Positions 53,428 through 62,440 of a stretch of 64,000 nt of DNA are shown piece after piece. The notes below the pieces were generated by a model. It did not search any database, was not told the DNA's origin, and saw nothing but the letters and a program-made list of their open reading frames with translations. Every line of letters starts with the position of its first letter. Within the stretch, counting starts at the first letter, position 1. Source of the stretch: Hymenobacter aranciens (GTDB lineage: Bacteria > Bacteroidota > Bacteroidia > Cytophagales > Hymenobacteraceae); contig NZ_JAUQSY010000001.1 of NCBI RefSeq assembly GCF_030580865.1, positions 310,001 to 374,000 of the forward strand, in the 5' to 3' direction. Made by a program: the position numbers and the translations under genes.

Positions 53428-54100
53428 GGTGGCGGCCTAGGCTGCGGCCACCGTTGCACGGGTAAAAACGGTTATGTTGGCGTCAGCAACGATTATTGCT
53501 GCCCTCAACATAACCGTTTCCAACGTCAACATAACCGTTTCCGGCTTCGCCATAACCGTTTCCGGCTTCGCCATAACCGTTTCCGACGTCACCATAACCG
53601 TTTTCGACGTCAACATAACCGTTTCCAACGTCAACATAACCGTTTTCGGCACTGCTGCGGGGGAGGCTGACGCAAAACCACTGGCGGCCGTGAGCTGTGC
53701 CAGGGTTATCGGATGGGACCGGCCGGCTGTTGCCGGGGCGGGGTGAATGCCGGAAAAATACAATTAGTGGCCGGGGTTGGCACTTGGTTCGCTACCTGCG
53801 GGATGGTAATTGGCTGAGGGTTTGCATACGCACGGCGCGCCATACCTACAAGCGTGTTTTTGCCTGATTAGCATTACCCGTAAAAATACCCTTGTGCAAT
53901 AAGTACTTTCGCTGAGGGGAAATTATTTTCAGAAGCCGGCGGCAAGCTGAACCGGGCCCGGAAGCGCGGAAATGAAGTTTTTGGTTCCGAAACCGCCTGG
54001 CTCACCACGTTAGGGGCTAGGCGGGGGGCTTGACAAGGGCGGCGGCATGCTATTACTTGCCCGTCATACCTCAACCCCTTTTTAACCCCACATCACGAAA
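53428..54100. other. 673-base intergenic region holding a 21-bp repeat array
   Basis: The region between the BLUF gene and the 54101 gene has no open frame that I can support. It contains the array at 53510-53656 with an inverted unit at 53463-53482. The rest (53657-54100) is AT-richer and has no recognisable gene; a TACCCTTG sequence near 53888 might be a weak promoter. Confidence 0.6.
53510..53656. repeat. seven tandem 21-bp units with an inverted unit upstream
   Basis: Units start at 53510, 53531, 53552, 53573, 53594, 53615 and 53636 and all begin ATAACCGTTT. The rest varies (CCAACGTCAAC, CCGGCTTCGCC, CCGACGTCACC, TCGACGTCAAC). An inverted copy of the unit (AAACGGTTATGTTGGCG) lies at 53466-53482. 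On the minus strand the frame reads as heptads of the ETVMAKP / ETVMLTL type. Confidence 0.92.
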
Positions 54101-54727
54101 ATGTTCAAACTCATCGAAAGCTACGTCAGCCTGACCAACGATGCCGTGTCGCCCTTTGCTCACAGCGTGGTGCGCCAAACCAGCACTAGTTCCCTCATCA
54201 CCGATGGCCTCAAGCTGGCGCAGCCGCTGCTGGAAGCCGTCACGGCCTACGACGACTTCATCAACAACCTTGGCTACGGCTCGCCCAGCAATACGACCAT
54301 TGCCGACACCCTGCGCGACGACGTGAAGCGGCAGCTGGGCCGCCTGGCCAAGCAACTCAACCTGACGTACGAAAACAAGGAGGCCACCCTGCAGTCGTCG
54401 GGCCTGAAGATGGCCAACCCCAACACCGCCCAGCGCCCCGATGGCGACGGACAGTTTAACCCCGTCATCGTGCTCACGGATGGCAGCACGCCGGGCTGCC
54501 TGCTCATCACCTTCGAGGGCTTTACGGGCAGCGTGCAGCGCCTGGTGCGCTTCACCACCGACCCCACCCTCGACCCCAAGCACTGGGAAGTAGCCGTGGG
54601 CAATGGCCGTAGCCGCGAAATCGGGGCCTTTCCCTCGGGCACCAAGGTGTACGTGATGGCCGCGCCCCTCACCAGCACCACCACCGACCCCATCTACTCG
54701 CCGGTAGTGAGCCGCATTGTGCAATAA
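54101..54727 (+). CDS. hypothetical protein, 208 residues
   Basis: I do not recognise a family. The protein is predicted soluble, with no signal peptide. Its first half is helical (FKLIESYVSLTNDAVSPFAHSVVRQT, ..DDVKRQLGRLAKQLNLTYENKEATL). The second half resembles a beta-sandwich like a fibronectin or Ig-type fold (GCLLITFEGFTGSVQRLVRF, KVYVMAAPLTSTTTDPIYSPVVSRIV). It is followed by a GC-rich hairpin. Codon use matches the neighbours. Confidence 0.65.
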   Translation: MFKLIESYVSLTNDAVSPFAHSVVRQTSTSSLITDGLKLAQPLLEAVTAYDDFINNLGYGSPSNTTIADTLRDDVKRQLGRLAKQLNLTYENKEATLQSSGLKMANPNTAQRPDGDGQFNPVIVLTDGSTPGCLLITFEGFTGSVQRLVRFTTDPTLDPKHWEVAVGNGRSREIGAFPSGTKVYVMAAPLTSTTTDPIYSPVVSRIVQ

Positions 54728-54748
54728 CCCTCGGGAGCTATGAAACCG

Positions 54749-54781
54749 CGCCCCGCTGCCGGCCTGGCCGGCGGCGGGGCG
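54749..54781 (+). terminator. GC-rich hairpin after the 54101 gene
   Basis: CGCCCCGCTGCCGGCC pairs with GGCCGGCGGCGGGGCG; TTTG follows. It overlaps the first codons of a longer frame for the next gene, which supports the downstream start for that gene. Confidence 0.6.
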
Positions 54782-54864
54782 TTTGTGCGCGCGGTCCTGG
54801 GGCCGGCCCCGGCTAACGTGGGCAGCGGGCGGGCGGGGGCAGTGAGCGAAAAGGATTTAAGTGC

Positions 54865-54872
54865 TAGCTTTG
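54865..54872 (+). promoter_or_regulatory. -7 promoter element of the giant cargo gene
   Basis: TAGCTTTG matches TAnnTTTG, 27 bases before the ATG at 54899. Confidence 0.6.
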
Positions 54873-54898
54873 GCGCTCATGTTTATACCCGTCCCGTT

Positions 54899-57800
54899 AT
54901 GATGCACACCGCTACTCTTCATTGGTCTACCACTGGTGGCCGCGCGGCCGGGCTGGGCCGCCTGCTGCTCGGCCTGGCCCTGGTGCTGGGCGCGCTGGCG
55001 GCCCGCGCCCAGGCGCCGGCCTGGCAGCAGGCCTTCACGCTGGAGCAATACTCGCGCAACAGCAGCGCCGAGCCCCGCGCCACCGCCACCGACGCCAACG
55101 GCGACGTGCTGATAACCGGCACCTTTAACCAGGAGCTCAAGCTGGGCGGCACCGTGCTGGTGTCGCGCGGGGGCAGCGACGTGTTTCTGGCCAAGTGGCG
55201 CACGGCCACCGGCACCTGGGCCTGGGCCACCGCGGCCGGGGGCCTGCACAATGAGCAGGTAACCGGCATTGCCCTCAACGGTAGCAGCGTGTACCTCACC
55301 GGGATGTACTTCAACACCCCGGCCGATGGGCTGGGCGTGCGCTTTGGCACTACGCCCCTGCCCGGCCACAGCCCGGCCGTGGCGCCCGGCAGCCTGTACC
55401 TGAGCACCAGCGACCTGTTTCTGGCCAAGTACACCGACCAGGGCAGCACCAGCGCCCTGGGCTGGGTGGTGGGCGGCGGCGGCACCGCCGACGACGTGGG
55501 CCTGGGTCTGGCCGTGCAGGGCAGCGCGGTGTACGTGACCGGGCAGGTGAACAACAACCAGGCCGATGCCAACCAGGTGCGCATTGGCGGCCTGCCGCTG
55601 CCGGGCAAGGGCGCGGCCCTCAACGTGAATGCCCTGCTGGCCCGCTACACCGACCTGGGCGCCACCGCCCGCGCCGACTGGGCCGTGAGCGAAGGCGGCA
55701 CGGGCACCGACTACGGCACCGGCGTGGCCGTGCAGGGTACCTCGGTGTACATGACCGGGCTGTATGACAACACCACCACCAACGGCAACGCCGTGCAGTT
55801 TGGGGCCGTCGTGCTCAATGGGATAAACAACGACACCAACAGCCACGATGCCTTTGTGGTGGCCTACACCGATGCCGGCGCCGCGCCCACCTGCCGCTGG
55901 GGCCAGACCGGCGGCGGGCTGCGCTCGCTCACGCCGAATGCCATCGTGTGCCAGGGCCCGGCGGTGTACATCGGGGGCGAATTTCTCAACGATGCGGCCA
56001 ATAGCTTTCAAACCCGGCTGGGCCCGCTGGCCCTGCCGGGCGAGCGCGCCGATGCCACGCAGAGCGGCTTCATTGCCAAGTGCGTTGACCAGGGCAGTGC
56101 CGGCAGCTGGAGCTGGGCCCGGTCGGTGAGCAGCAACAACCTGGATGGCGTGCAGGCGCTGGCCGTGAGCGGCAGCCAGCTCTACGCGGCGGGCTTTCTC
56201 TCGCGCAACAACCCGGCCGGGCCCGCCCTGGCCTTTAATGGGGCGGCCTTGCCGGGCGCCCCAGCCACGGCCCTGTGTGCCCTCTTCGTGGCCCGCTACA
56301 CCGATGCCGGCAGCGCGGCCGCCTTCGACTGGGTGGCCACCGGCACGGCCCCCGGGCTGGTGTTTGCGCTGGGCGTGAGCGTGCACGGCACCCGGGTGTA
56401 TGCGCCGCTGGCCACGGCCAACACCTACGCCGGCCAGCCCGACGTCACCCACACCGCCACCCTCACCGGCCTGGGCACCTTCAACCGCCTCGCCCTGGGC
56501 GAGCTCGACGCTACCACCGGCGCCTGGCTGCGCGTGGCCGAGCACAGCCCGCTGCCGGTGGGCACCTCACTGGTGCGGGCCACTGCCCCGGCCCCCGACG
56601 GCACGCTCTACGTGACCGGCAACTTCACCGACCAGGTGCAGTTTGGCAGCACCCTGCTCACCAGCGCCGGGGGGCTCGATGTGTTCGTGGCCAAGTATGA
56701 CCCCGCCACCGCCACCTGGCTGTGGGCCGTGCGCGGCGGCGGCACCGCCGACGACTACGGCCGCGGCCTGGCCGCTAACGCCAACGGCGTGTACGTGACC
56801 GGCAGCTTCACCAACAACAGCACCAACGGCAGCGCCGTGCAGTTTGGCGGCAGTGCCCTGCCCGGGGCCAGCACCAGCACCGGGCTCGATATGTTTCTGC
56901 TGAGCTACACCCCCGCCGGCACCCTGGCCTGGGCCCGGGCCGGCGGCGGCACCGCCGACGACTACGGCCGCGGCCTGGCCCTGCTCGGCGGCAGCGTATT
57001 CGTGACCGGTCTCTACACCAACACCGCCACCAACGGCAATGCCGTGCAGTTTGGCGGCAGTGCCCTGCCCGGCAGCGGCACCAGCCCCAACACCGACGGC
57101 TTCCTGCTGAAATACAGCGAAGCCGGCAGCTTCACGAGCGCCACCAGCTTTGGCGGCACCGGCCCCGACCTGGGCTATGCCATCGCCACCGGCAACGGCG
57201 CCATCTACCTCACCGGCACCGTCACCAACAACAGCGCCGACGGCAATGCCGTGCGCGTGAGCGGCATCACCACCTCGGGCGGTGCCAGCAGCACCACCTC
57301 GGCCGACGTGCTGGTGCTCAAATACCGCAACACCACCGGCGCGCCGGGAATCAACGTGATTATTGTGCAGGGCGGCAGCGGGACCGACGATGGCCTGGCC
57401 ATCAGCGTAGTGGGCACCCGGGTGTACGTGGGCGGCTCCTTCACCAACGACGCGGCCAATGGCAGCGGCGTGCGCTTCGCGGGGGTGGCCCTGCCCGGCA
57501 TGGGCAGCAGCTCCACCACCGATGCCTTCCTGGTGAAGTACCTCGACGAGGGCCTGGGAATGCGCTACCAGTGGGCCACGGCCGCCGGCGGCAGCGGCCC
57601 CGACCTGGCCTACAGCGTAGCCGCCACCGGCACCACCGCCTACCTGGCCGGCTATGCCACCAACACGGCCGCCGATGCCAACGCCGTGCGCGCCGCCGGC
57701 AGCCCCCTGCCCGGCCACGGCAGCACTCCGAACGCGGATGCGTTTGTGGCTGCCTACACCGATAACGGCACGACCGTGACCCCGCGCTGGGCCAAAGCCG

Positions 57801-60800
57801 CCGGAGCCGATTACGCCGACCAGGCCCTGGCCCTGACCGTGGCCGGCAGCCGTCTCTATGCGGCCGGCAGCCTGCTGACCCCGGCGGCGTTCGATGCCAT
57901 CAGCCTGCCCAGTCCCAACCTGCGGACGGTGGGCTTTCTGGCCGCCGTGCAGGCGGGGCCGGCCCTCACAGCCCTGAGCCCGGCCAGCGGCCCGGTGGGC
58001 ACCACCCTCACCCTCACCGGCACTACCCTGACGGGCGCCACCAGCATCACCTTTGGCGGCGCCAGCGCCAACGTGGTGAGCACCGGCTTCACGGTGAGCG
58101 CCGACGGCACCCAGATTACCGGTGTGGTGGTGCCCGCCGGCGCTACCACCGGCCCGGTTACGGTGACGACGCCCGACGGCACCTCGAACGAAGTGACCTT
58201 CACGGTGACCCCGCCGCTGGCCATCAGCAGCGTGTCGCCCACGGCCAACACGCGCAACGCGCCCCGCACCAGCCCGGTGCAGGTCACGTTCAACCAGGCC
58301 CTCACCCCGGGCTCGACGGCGGCGCTTAAGGTATTTGGCGGCCAGCGCGGGGGGCTGCGGAGCACGGCCAGCGGCAGCACCACGGCCAGCGGCGCCACGC
58401 TGGGCTTTGCGCCCGGCTATGCGTTCGGGCCCGGCGAAACGGTGGCTGTCAGCATCACGCCGGCGGCCACGGCCGCCGCGGGCGGCAGCCTGGCCCGGGG
58501 ACGGGTGCTGCGCTTCACGGCGGCGGCCGGGGTGGGCCCGGGCGTGTTTGGCGGAGGCTCGGAAGTGAGCCTGGCCGGCCGCCCTACCAACCTGACCGTG
58601 GCCGACATCGACAACGACGGCGACCTCGACCTGCTGACGCCCGACAACAACACCAGCTCGGTGAGTGTGCGCCTCAATAATGGGGCGGGTGGCTTTTCGG
58701 GCACCACCACGCTGCCCATGGCCAGCCAGCCCTACGCCCTCACCACGGCCGACGTGGACGGCGACGGCGACCCCGACCTGCTGGTGGGCAACGTGGCCGG
58801 CGGCTCGGTGAGCGTGCGCTTCAATGATGGGGCCGGCAACTTCACCGGCACCACCAACGTGCCCATGCCCGGCGGCCCCGGCAGCCTGGCCGTGGGCGAC
58901 CTCGACGCCGACGGCGACCTCGACCTGGTGGCCACCAACATGTCGGCCAACACCGTGAACGTGCGCTTCAACGACGGGGCCGGCAACTTCACCGGCACTA
59001 CCCAGGTGCCGGTGGGCACCCTGCCCGTGACCGTGATAACGGCGGACATTGATGGCGACGGCGACCTGGATATTCTGACCAACAACAACGACCTGGGTAC
59101 GGTGAGCGTGCGCCTGAACAACGGGGCGGGCGTGTTTTCGGGCACCACCGACCTGCCGCTCAACAGCTATTCGTTCGGGCTGGTGGCCGCCGACCTCGAC
59201 GGCGACGGCGACCTGGACCTGCTGACGGGCTCCGGCGTGGTCGGCAACACCGTGCAGGTGCACCTCAACAACGGCGCCGGTACCTTTGCCAGCCCCACCA
59301 GCGTGGTAACGGACTTCCGGACGCAGGGCATAGTAGCGGCCGACGTGGACGGTGATGGCGACCTCGACCTGCTGACGGCCAACACCCAAAACAGCAGCAC
59401 GGTGAGCGTGCGCCTGAACAATGGCGCGGCCAGCTTCTCGGGCACCCTGAACGTGCCCACCGGCGACAACACGCTCGCCGTGGCGGCCGCCGACGTGGAC
59501 GGCGACGGCGACCTCGACATCCTGGCGGCCAACACCTTTAGCAGCTCCGTGAGCGTGCGCTTCAACCAGAGCAGCCCCACCATCAGCGGCTTCACGCCGG
59601 CCAGCGGGCCGGTGGGCACCACCGTCACCGTCACCGGCACGGCCCTCACCGGGGCCACTGCGCTTACCCTGAACGGCGTGGCCGTGAGTGGCTTCACCGT
59701 GGTTGACGCGGCTACTATTCAGTTCAGCGTACCCGCCGGCGGCACCAGCGGCCCCATTGCCGTGACCACCCCGGGCGGCACGGCCACCAGCGCCACCAGC
59801 TTCACGGTGCTGCGCGACCTGGTGGTGAGCACCGGCACGCCCGCCGCGCCGGTGAGCATCGCGGCCGATACTTATCGCAACGTCACCATCACCGGCACCG
59901 GCGCGGCCGTGCTGGCCGCCGATGCTAACGTGGCCGGGGCGTTCGAAGTGCAGGCCGGGGGCTTCCTCAGCACCAATTGCCAAGCCGTCACCGGCCCGGG
60001 CAGCTTCGCGCTGGCGGCCGGGGCCACCCTAGCCATCTGCGATGCGAATGGACTGCGCGCCACCGGCAACAGCGGCCCGGTGCGCGTGGCAGGCACCCGC
60101 TCGTTCTCAACCGGGGCCAATTACGTATACAACGGTACCGCTGCCCAGGAAACCGGCAGCGGCCTGCCCGCCACCGTGCGCAGCCTCACCACGGTTAATA
60201 ACAGCACCGTAACGCTAAGCCTCCCCGTAAACATCAGCCAAACGCTGACCATCGGCGCGGCCGGCAACCTCAACCTGGGCGGCCTGGCCCTGACGCTGCT
60301 CTCCGACGCCACCGGCACGGCCCTGGTGGTGAACGGCGGCGCCGGCGTGGTAACGGGCGGCACCGCCACCGTGCAGCGCTACCTCACGCCCACCAACCCC
60401 GGCCTGGGCTACCGCCACTACGCCTCGCCGGTGCGCGGCAACACCCTGGCCGACCTGCAGACCAGCACCTTCGCGCCGGTATTCAACCCCGCCTACAATA
60501 CTTCGGCCACGCCAAATCTGGTGACGCCCTTCCCCACGGTGTTTGGCTACGACCAGGCGCGGGTGGCGGGCCCGGCCAGCACGTACAGCGGCTTCGATAA
60601 GGGTTGGTACTCGCCCGCCACCAGCCCCGGCACGCCCGCGGCCGTTGTGGTAGGGCAGGGCTACGCGGTCAATCTGGCCGGCACGGAAAAGGTGGACTTC
60701 ACCGGCACGCTGAACACGGGCACGTATGCGGTGAGCCTGGCCCGCACCACCGGCCCCACGGCGGCCGGCGGCTGGGCCCTGGTGGGCAACCCCTACCCGG

Positions 60801-61753
60801 CCCCGATTGACTGGACGCGCATTGCGGCCAGCGACCGCGCGGGGCTCGATGCGGCGATGTACGTTTTCGAAAGCAGCAGCCAGTACGGCGGCGCCTACCG
60901 CGCCTACGTGAACGGCGTGGGCAGCGGCTCGCCGCTCATCGCCACGGCCCAGGGCTTCTGGGTGCAGGTGAGCAGCGGCCAGACCGCCGGCACGCTCACC
61001 TTCCGCGACGCGCACCGCCTCACCGACTACGCCACCCAGGTACCCATGCGCCGGGGAGCCGCCGATACCCGCCCCCAGCTGCAGCTGACGCTAACCGGCG
61101 CCGGCCTCACGGATGCCGTGTACCTCTACGCCGAAGCCGGCGCCACGGCCGCCGTAGATGCCTCGTTTGATGCCGTGAAAATGCCCAACCCGCACGGGCT
61201 GAACGTGGCCACGCTCCCGGCCACCGGCGCGGCGCTGGCCATCGATGGCCGGGCCGAGCTGAGCGCGGCCACTACCATTCCGCTGCAGGTGGGCGTGCCC
61301 GCGGCTGGGCGCTACACCTTTACGGCCGCCGCCCTGCAGCACCTGGCCCCCGGCGCCACGCTGGTGCTGGCAGATGCCCTGACCAACACCCGCACCGTGC
61401 TGGCGCCGGGCGCGAGCTACGCCTTCGCCACCACGGCCACCACGCTGCCGGGCCGCTTCTTCCTGAACCTGGTGTCGGCCGGCGCTCTGGGCACGGCCCC
61501 GGCTGGCGCGGCGCTGGCGGCCCAGGTGCTGCTGTACCCCAACCCCGCCCACGGCACGGCCACGCTGCAGGTGCCCGCCGGCCTGCGCACCGGCCCGGCC
61601 GCGCTGCTCAACAGCCTGGGTCAGACGGTGCGCACGCTGCCCCTGGCCGGCCCCAGCACCACCGTAGACCTGCGTGGCCTGGCCGCCGGCGTGTACACGC
61701 TGCGCCTGCCGGCCGCTACCGGCACCATTGCCCGGCGCCTGGTGGTGGAGTAG
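54899..61753 (+). CDS. 2284-residue secreted mosaic protein with T9SS sorting domain
   Basis: The start is the ATG at 54899 (adjacent ATG at 54902). The open frame from 54740 includes a terminator hairpin and the promoter element, so I reject it. Domains: signal peptide (about 1-40, cut after ARAQ), SBBP-like propeller repeats (about 40-1010), IPT/TIG (1021-1110), Big_5-like Ig (1108-1213), FG-GAP repeats (1217-1559; DIDNDGDLDLL and similar), second IPT (1560-1640), a beta-rich region with TGTGAAVLAADANVAG, and a part with GWALVGNPYPAPIDW (about 1960-1975) that recurs in Bacteroidota surface proteins. The sorting domain is about 2210-2284 (LLYPNPAHGTATL). The propeller carries DNA-level repeats of 207 bases. 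Probably a giant adhesin or matrix protein; partner unknown. Confidence 0.85.
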   Translation: MMHTATLHWSTTGGRAAGLGRLLLGLALVLGALAARAQAPAWQQAFTLEQYSRNSSAEPRATATDANGDVLITGTFNQELKLGGTVLVSRGGSDVFLAKWRTATGTWAWATAAGGLHNEQVTGIALNGSSVYLTGMYFNTPADGLGVRFGTTPLPGHSPAVAPGSLYLSTSDLFLAKYTDQGSTSALGWVVGGGGTADDVGLGLAVQGSAVYVTGQVNNNQADANQVRIGGLPLPGKGAALNVNALLARYTDLGATARADWAVSEGGTGTDYGTGVAVQGTSVYMTGLYDNTTTNGNAVQFGAVVLNGINNDTNSHDAFVVAYTDAGAAPTCRWGQTGGGLRSLTPNAIVCQGPAVYIGGEFLNDAANSFQTRLGPLALPGERADATQSGFIAKCVDQGSAGSWSWARSVSSNNLDGVQALAVSGSQLYAAGFLSRNNPAGPALAFNGAALPGAPATALCALFVARYTDAGSAAAFDWVATGTAPGLVFALGVSVHGTRVYAPLATANTYAGQPDVTHTATLTGLGTFNRLALGELDATTGAWLRVAEHSPLPVGTSLVRATAPAPDGTLYVTGNFTDQVQFGSTLLTSAGGLDVFVAKYDPATATWLWAVRGGGTADDYGRGLAANANGVYVTGSFTNNSTNGSAVQFGGSALPGASTSTGLDMFLLSYTPAGTLAWARAGGGTADDYGRGLALLGGSVFVTGLYTNTATNGNAVQFGGSALPGSGTSPNTDGFLLKYSEAGSFTSATSFGGTGPDLGYAIATGNGAIYLTGTVTNNSADGNAVRVSGITTSGGASSTTSADVLVLKYRNTTGAPGINVIIVQGGSGTDDGLAISVVGTRVYVGGSFTNDAANGSGVRFAGVALPGMGSSSTTDAFLVKYLDEGLGMRYQWATAAGGSGPDLAYSVAATGTTAYLAGYATNTAADANAVRAAGSPLPGHGSTPNADAFVAAYTDNGTTVTPRWAKAAGADYADQALALTVAGSRLYAAGSLLTPAAFDAISLPSPNLRTVGFLAAVQAGPALTALSPASGPVGTTLTLTGTTLTGATSITFGGASANVVSTGFTVSADGTQITGVVVPAGATTGPVTVTTPDGTSNEVTFTVTPPLAISSVSPTANTRNAPRTSPVQVTFNQALTPGSTAALKVFGGQRGGLRSTASGSTTASGATLGFAPGYAFGPGETVAVSITPAATAAAGGSLARGRVLRFTAAAGVGPGVFGGGSEVSLAGRPTNLTVADIDNDGDLDLLTPDNNTSSVSVRLNNGAGGFSGTTTLPMASQPYALTTADVDGDGDPDLLVGNVAGGSVSVRFNDGAGNFTGTTNVPMPGGPGSLAVGDLDADGDLDLVATNMSANTVNVRFNDGAGNFTGTTQVPVGTLPVTVITADIDGDGDLDILTNNNDLGTVSVRLNNGAGVFSGTTDLPLNSYSFGLVAADLDGDGDLDLLTGSGVVGNTVQVHLNNGAGTFASPTSVVTDFRTQGIVAADVDGDGDLDLLTANTQNSSTVSVRLNNGAASFSGTLNVPTGDNTLAVAAADVDGDGDLDILAANTFSSSVSVRFNQSSPTISGFTPASGPVGTTVTVTGTALTGATALTLNGVAVSGFTVVDAATIQFSVPAGGTSGPIAVTTPGGTATSATSFTVLRDLVVSTGTPAAPVSIAADTYRNVTITGTGAAVLAADANVAGAFEVQAGGFLSTNCQAVTGPGSFALAAGATLAICDANGLRATGNSGPVRVAGTRSFSTGANYVYNGTAAQETGSGLPATVRSLTTVNNSTVTLSLPVNISQTLTIGAAGNLNLGGLALTLLSDATGTALVVNGGAGVVTGGTATVQRYLTPTNPGLGYRHYASPVRGNTLADLQTSTFAPVFNPAYNTSATPNLVTPFPTVFGYDQARVAGPASTYSGFDKGWYSPATSPGTPAAVVVGQGYAVNLAGTEKVDFTGTLNTGTYAVSLARTTGPTAAGGWALVGNPYPAPIDWTRIAASDRAGLDAAMYVFESSSQYGGAYRAYVNGVGSGSPLIATAQGFWVQVSSGQTAGTLTFRDAHRLTDYATQVPMRRGAADTRPQLQLTLTGAGLTDAVYLYAEAGATAAVDASFDAVKMPNPHGLNVATLPATGAALAIDGRAELSAATTIPLQVGVPAAGRYTFTAAALQHLAPGATLVLADALTNTRTVLAPGASYAFATTATTLPGRFFLNLVSAGALGTAPAGAALAAQVLLYPNPAHGTATLQVPAGLRTGPAALLNSLGQTVRTLPLAGPSTTVDLRGLAAGVYTLRLPAATGTIARRLVVE

Positions 61754-61763
61754 GCGAGTAGCG

Positions 61764-61824
61764 GCGCCAACAATGCAAAGCCCGGTTGTCGCCTTGCGGC
61801 AGCCGGGCTTTGCATTGTTGGCGC
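61764..61824. terminator. long perfect hairpin terminator
   Basis: The arms 61764-61785 and 61803-61824 are perfect reverse complements over 22 bases with a 17-base loop, just after the giant cargo gene. The stem includes AAAGCCCGG/CCGGGCTTT. There is no T-tract after the full stem, but the inner CGGGCTTT could serve. Confidence 0.7.
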
Positions 61825-61829
61825 TGTAA

Positions 61830-62094
61830 TGTTGCGGTGGCTACCCCGGCCGACCGCTACCTGCGCCATACCCCCGGCCACCACGGCCTCGTCGCCGAAA
61901 CCTACCTGACGCCGCGCTGGGCCCTGCGCGCTCCGGCCGCCTACAGCCTCACCCGCCGGCTCGAAGTGTATGAGCGCGACGATACGTCGCAGGTCGTCAT
62001 CGACTTTGTGGGCCTCGGCGCCGACCTTACGCCCCGCGTCGAAAAAAACCTGACCTTTCGGGTGGGCCTGAGCTACCGCGTAGCCATGCCTTAG
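61830..62094 (+). pseudogene. C-terminal fragment of an outer-membrane beta-barrel protein
   Basis: A coding-like stretch ends TFRVGLSYRVAMP and has amphipathic strands (WALRAPAAYSLTRRLEVYERDD, VVIDFVGLGADL). It has no start of its own; the open frame runs back through the terminator hairpin, so this is probably a remnant left by a deletion. The ending fits a barrel-type outer-membrane protein, but the fragment is too short to name. It could also be a chance open frame. Confidence 0.4.
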
Positions 62095-62440
62095 GCTGCC
62101 GTTGCCGCCTGCTTTTGCTGGAAAAGCCCCGCGGCCACCGGTAGCCCCGCTGCCGGCTGGCTCCGTCGTGCCCTGCCGCCAAGCCTAAAGCTCTGACTGC
62201 CTAAAACTGACACCAAGCGCCACTTTGAGAAGAAGCCGGGCTTATACGCAGGTCTTAAATAAAAGTTAGGAAAAATGAAATAAATGTGAAGTTTTCGGCG
62301 AATGACTTGCTTTTCTGTGAAATAATGCTCAACTAGCCCCAGTGTTACCACGCTGCGGTAGTCGAACCGGGCTTCTAGTATGACAATGGCAAGGCGGTAA
62401 GCACGGCATTTCTCACTCTTTACCCTTTCACATTAGTACC
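62095..62440. other. 346-base region upstream of the last gene
   Basis: The first part (62095-62240) is GC-rich and without supported genes. The part from 62240 to 62340 is AT-rich and is the likely promoter region for the 62441 gene, but no convincing TAnnTTTG was found. No other structure is seen. Confidence 0.5.

Noticed and set aside
53510..53656. CRISPR array
   Set aside because: The repeats abut each other without spacers; unit length 21 is too short and no cas genes occur.
53437..53763. Minus-strand frame with ETVM heptads
   Set aside because: The frame is only open because of the 21-bp repeat, with no start context or domain. Reported as a repeat instead.
54740..54898. Longer N-terminus for the giant cargo protein
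   Set aside because: These bases contain a terminator-like hairpin and the -7 promoter element, and the signal peptide starts at 54899.
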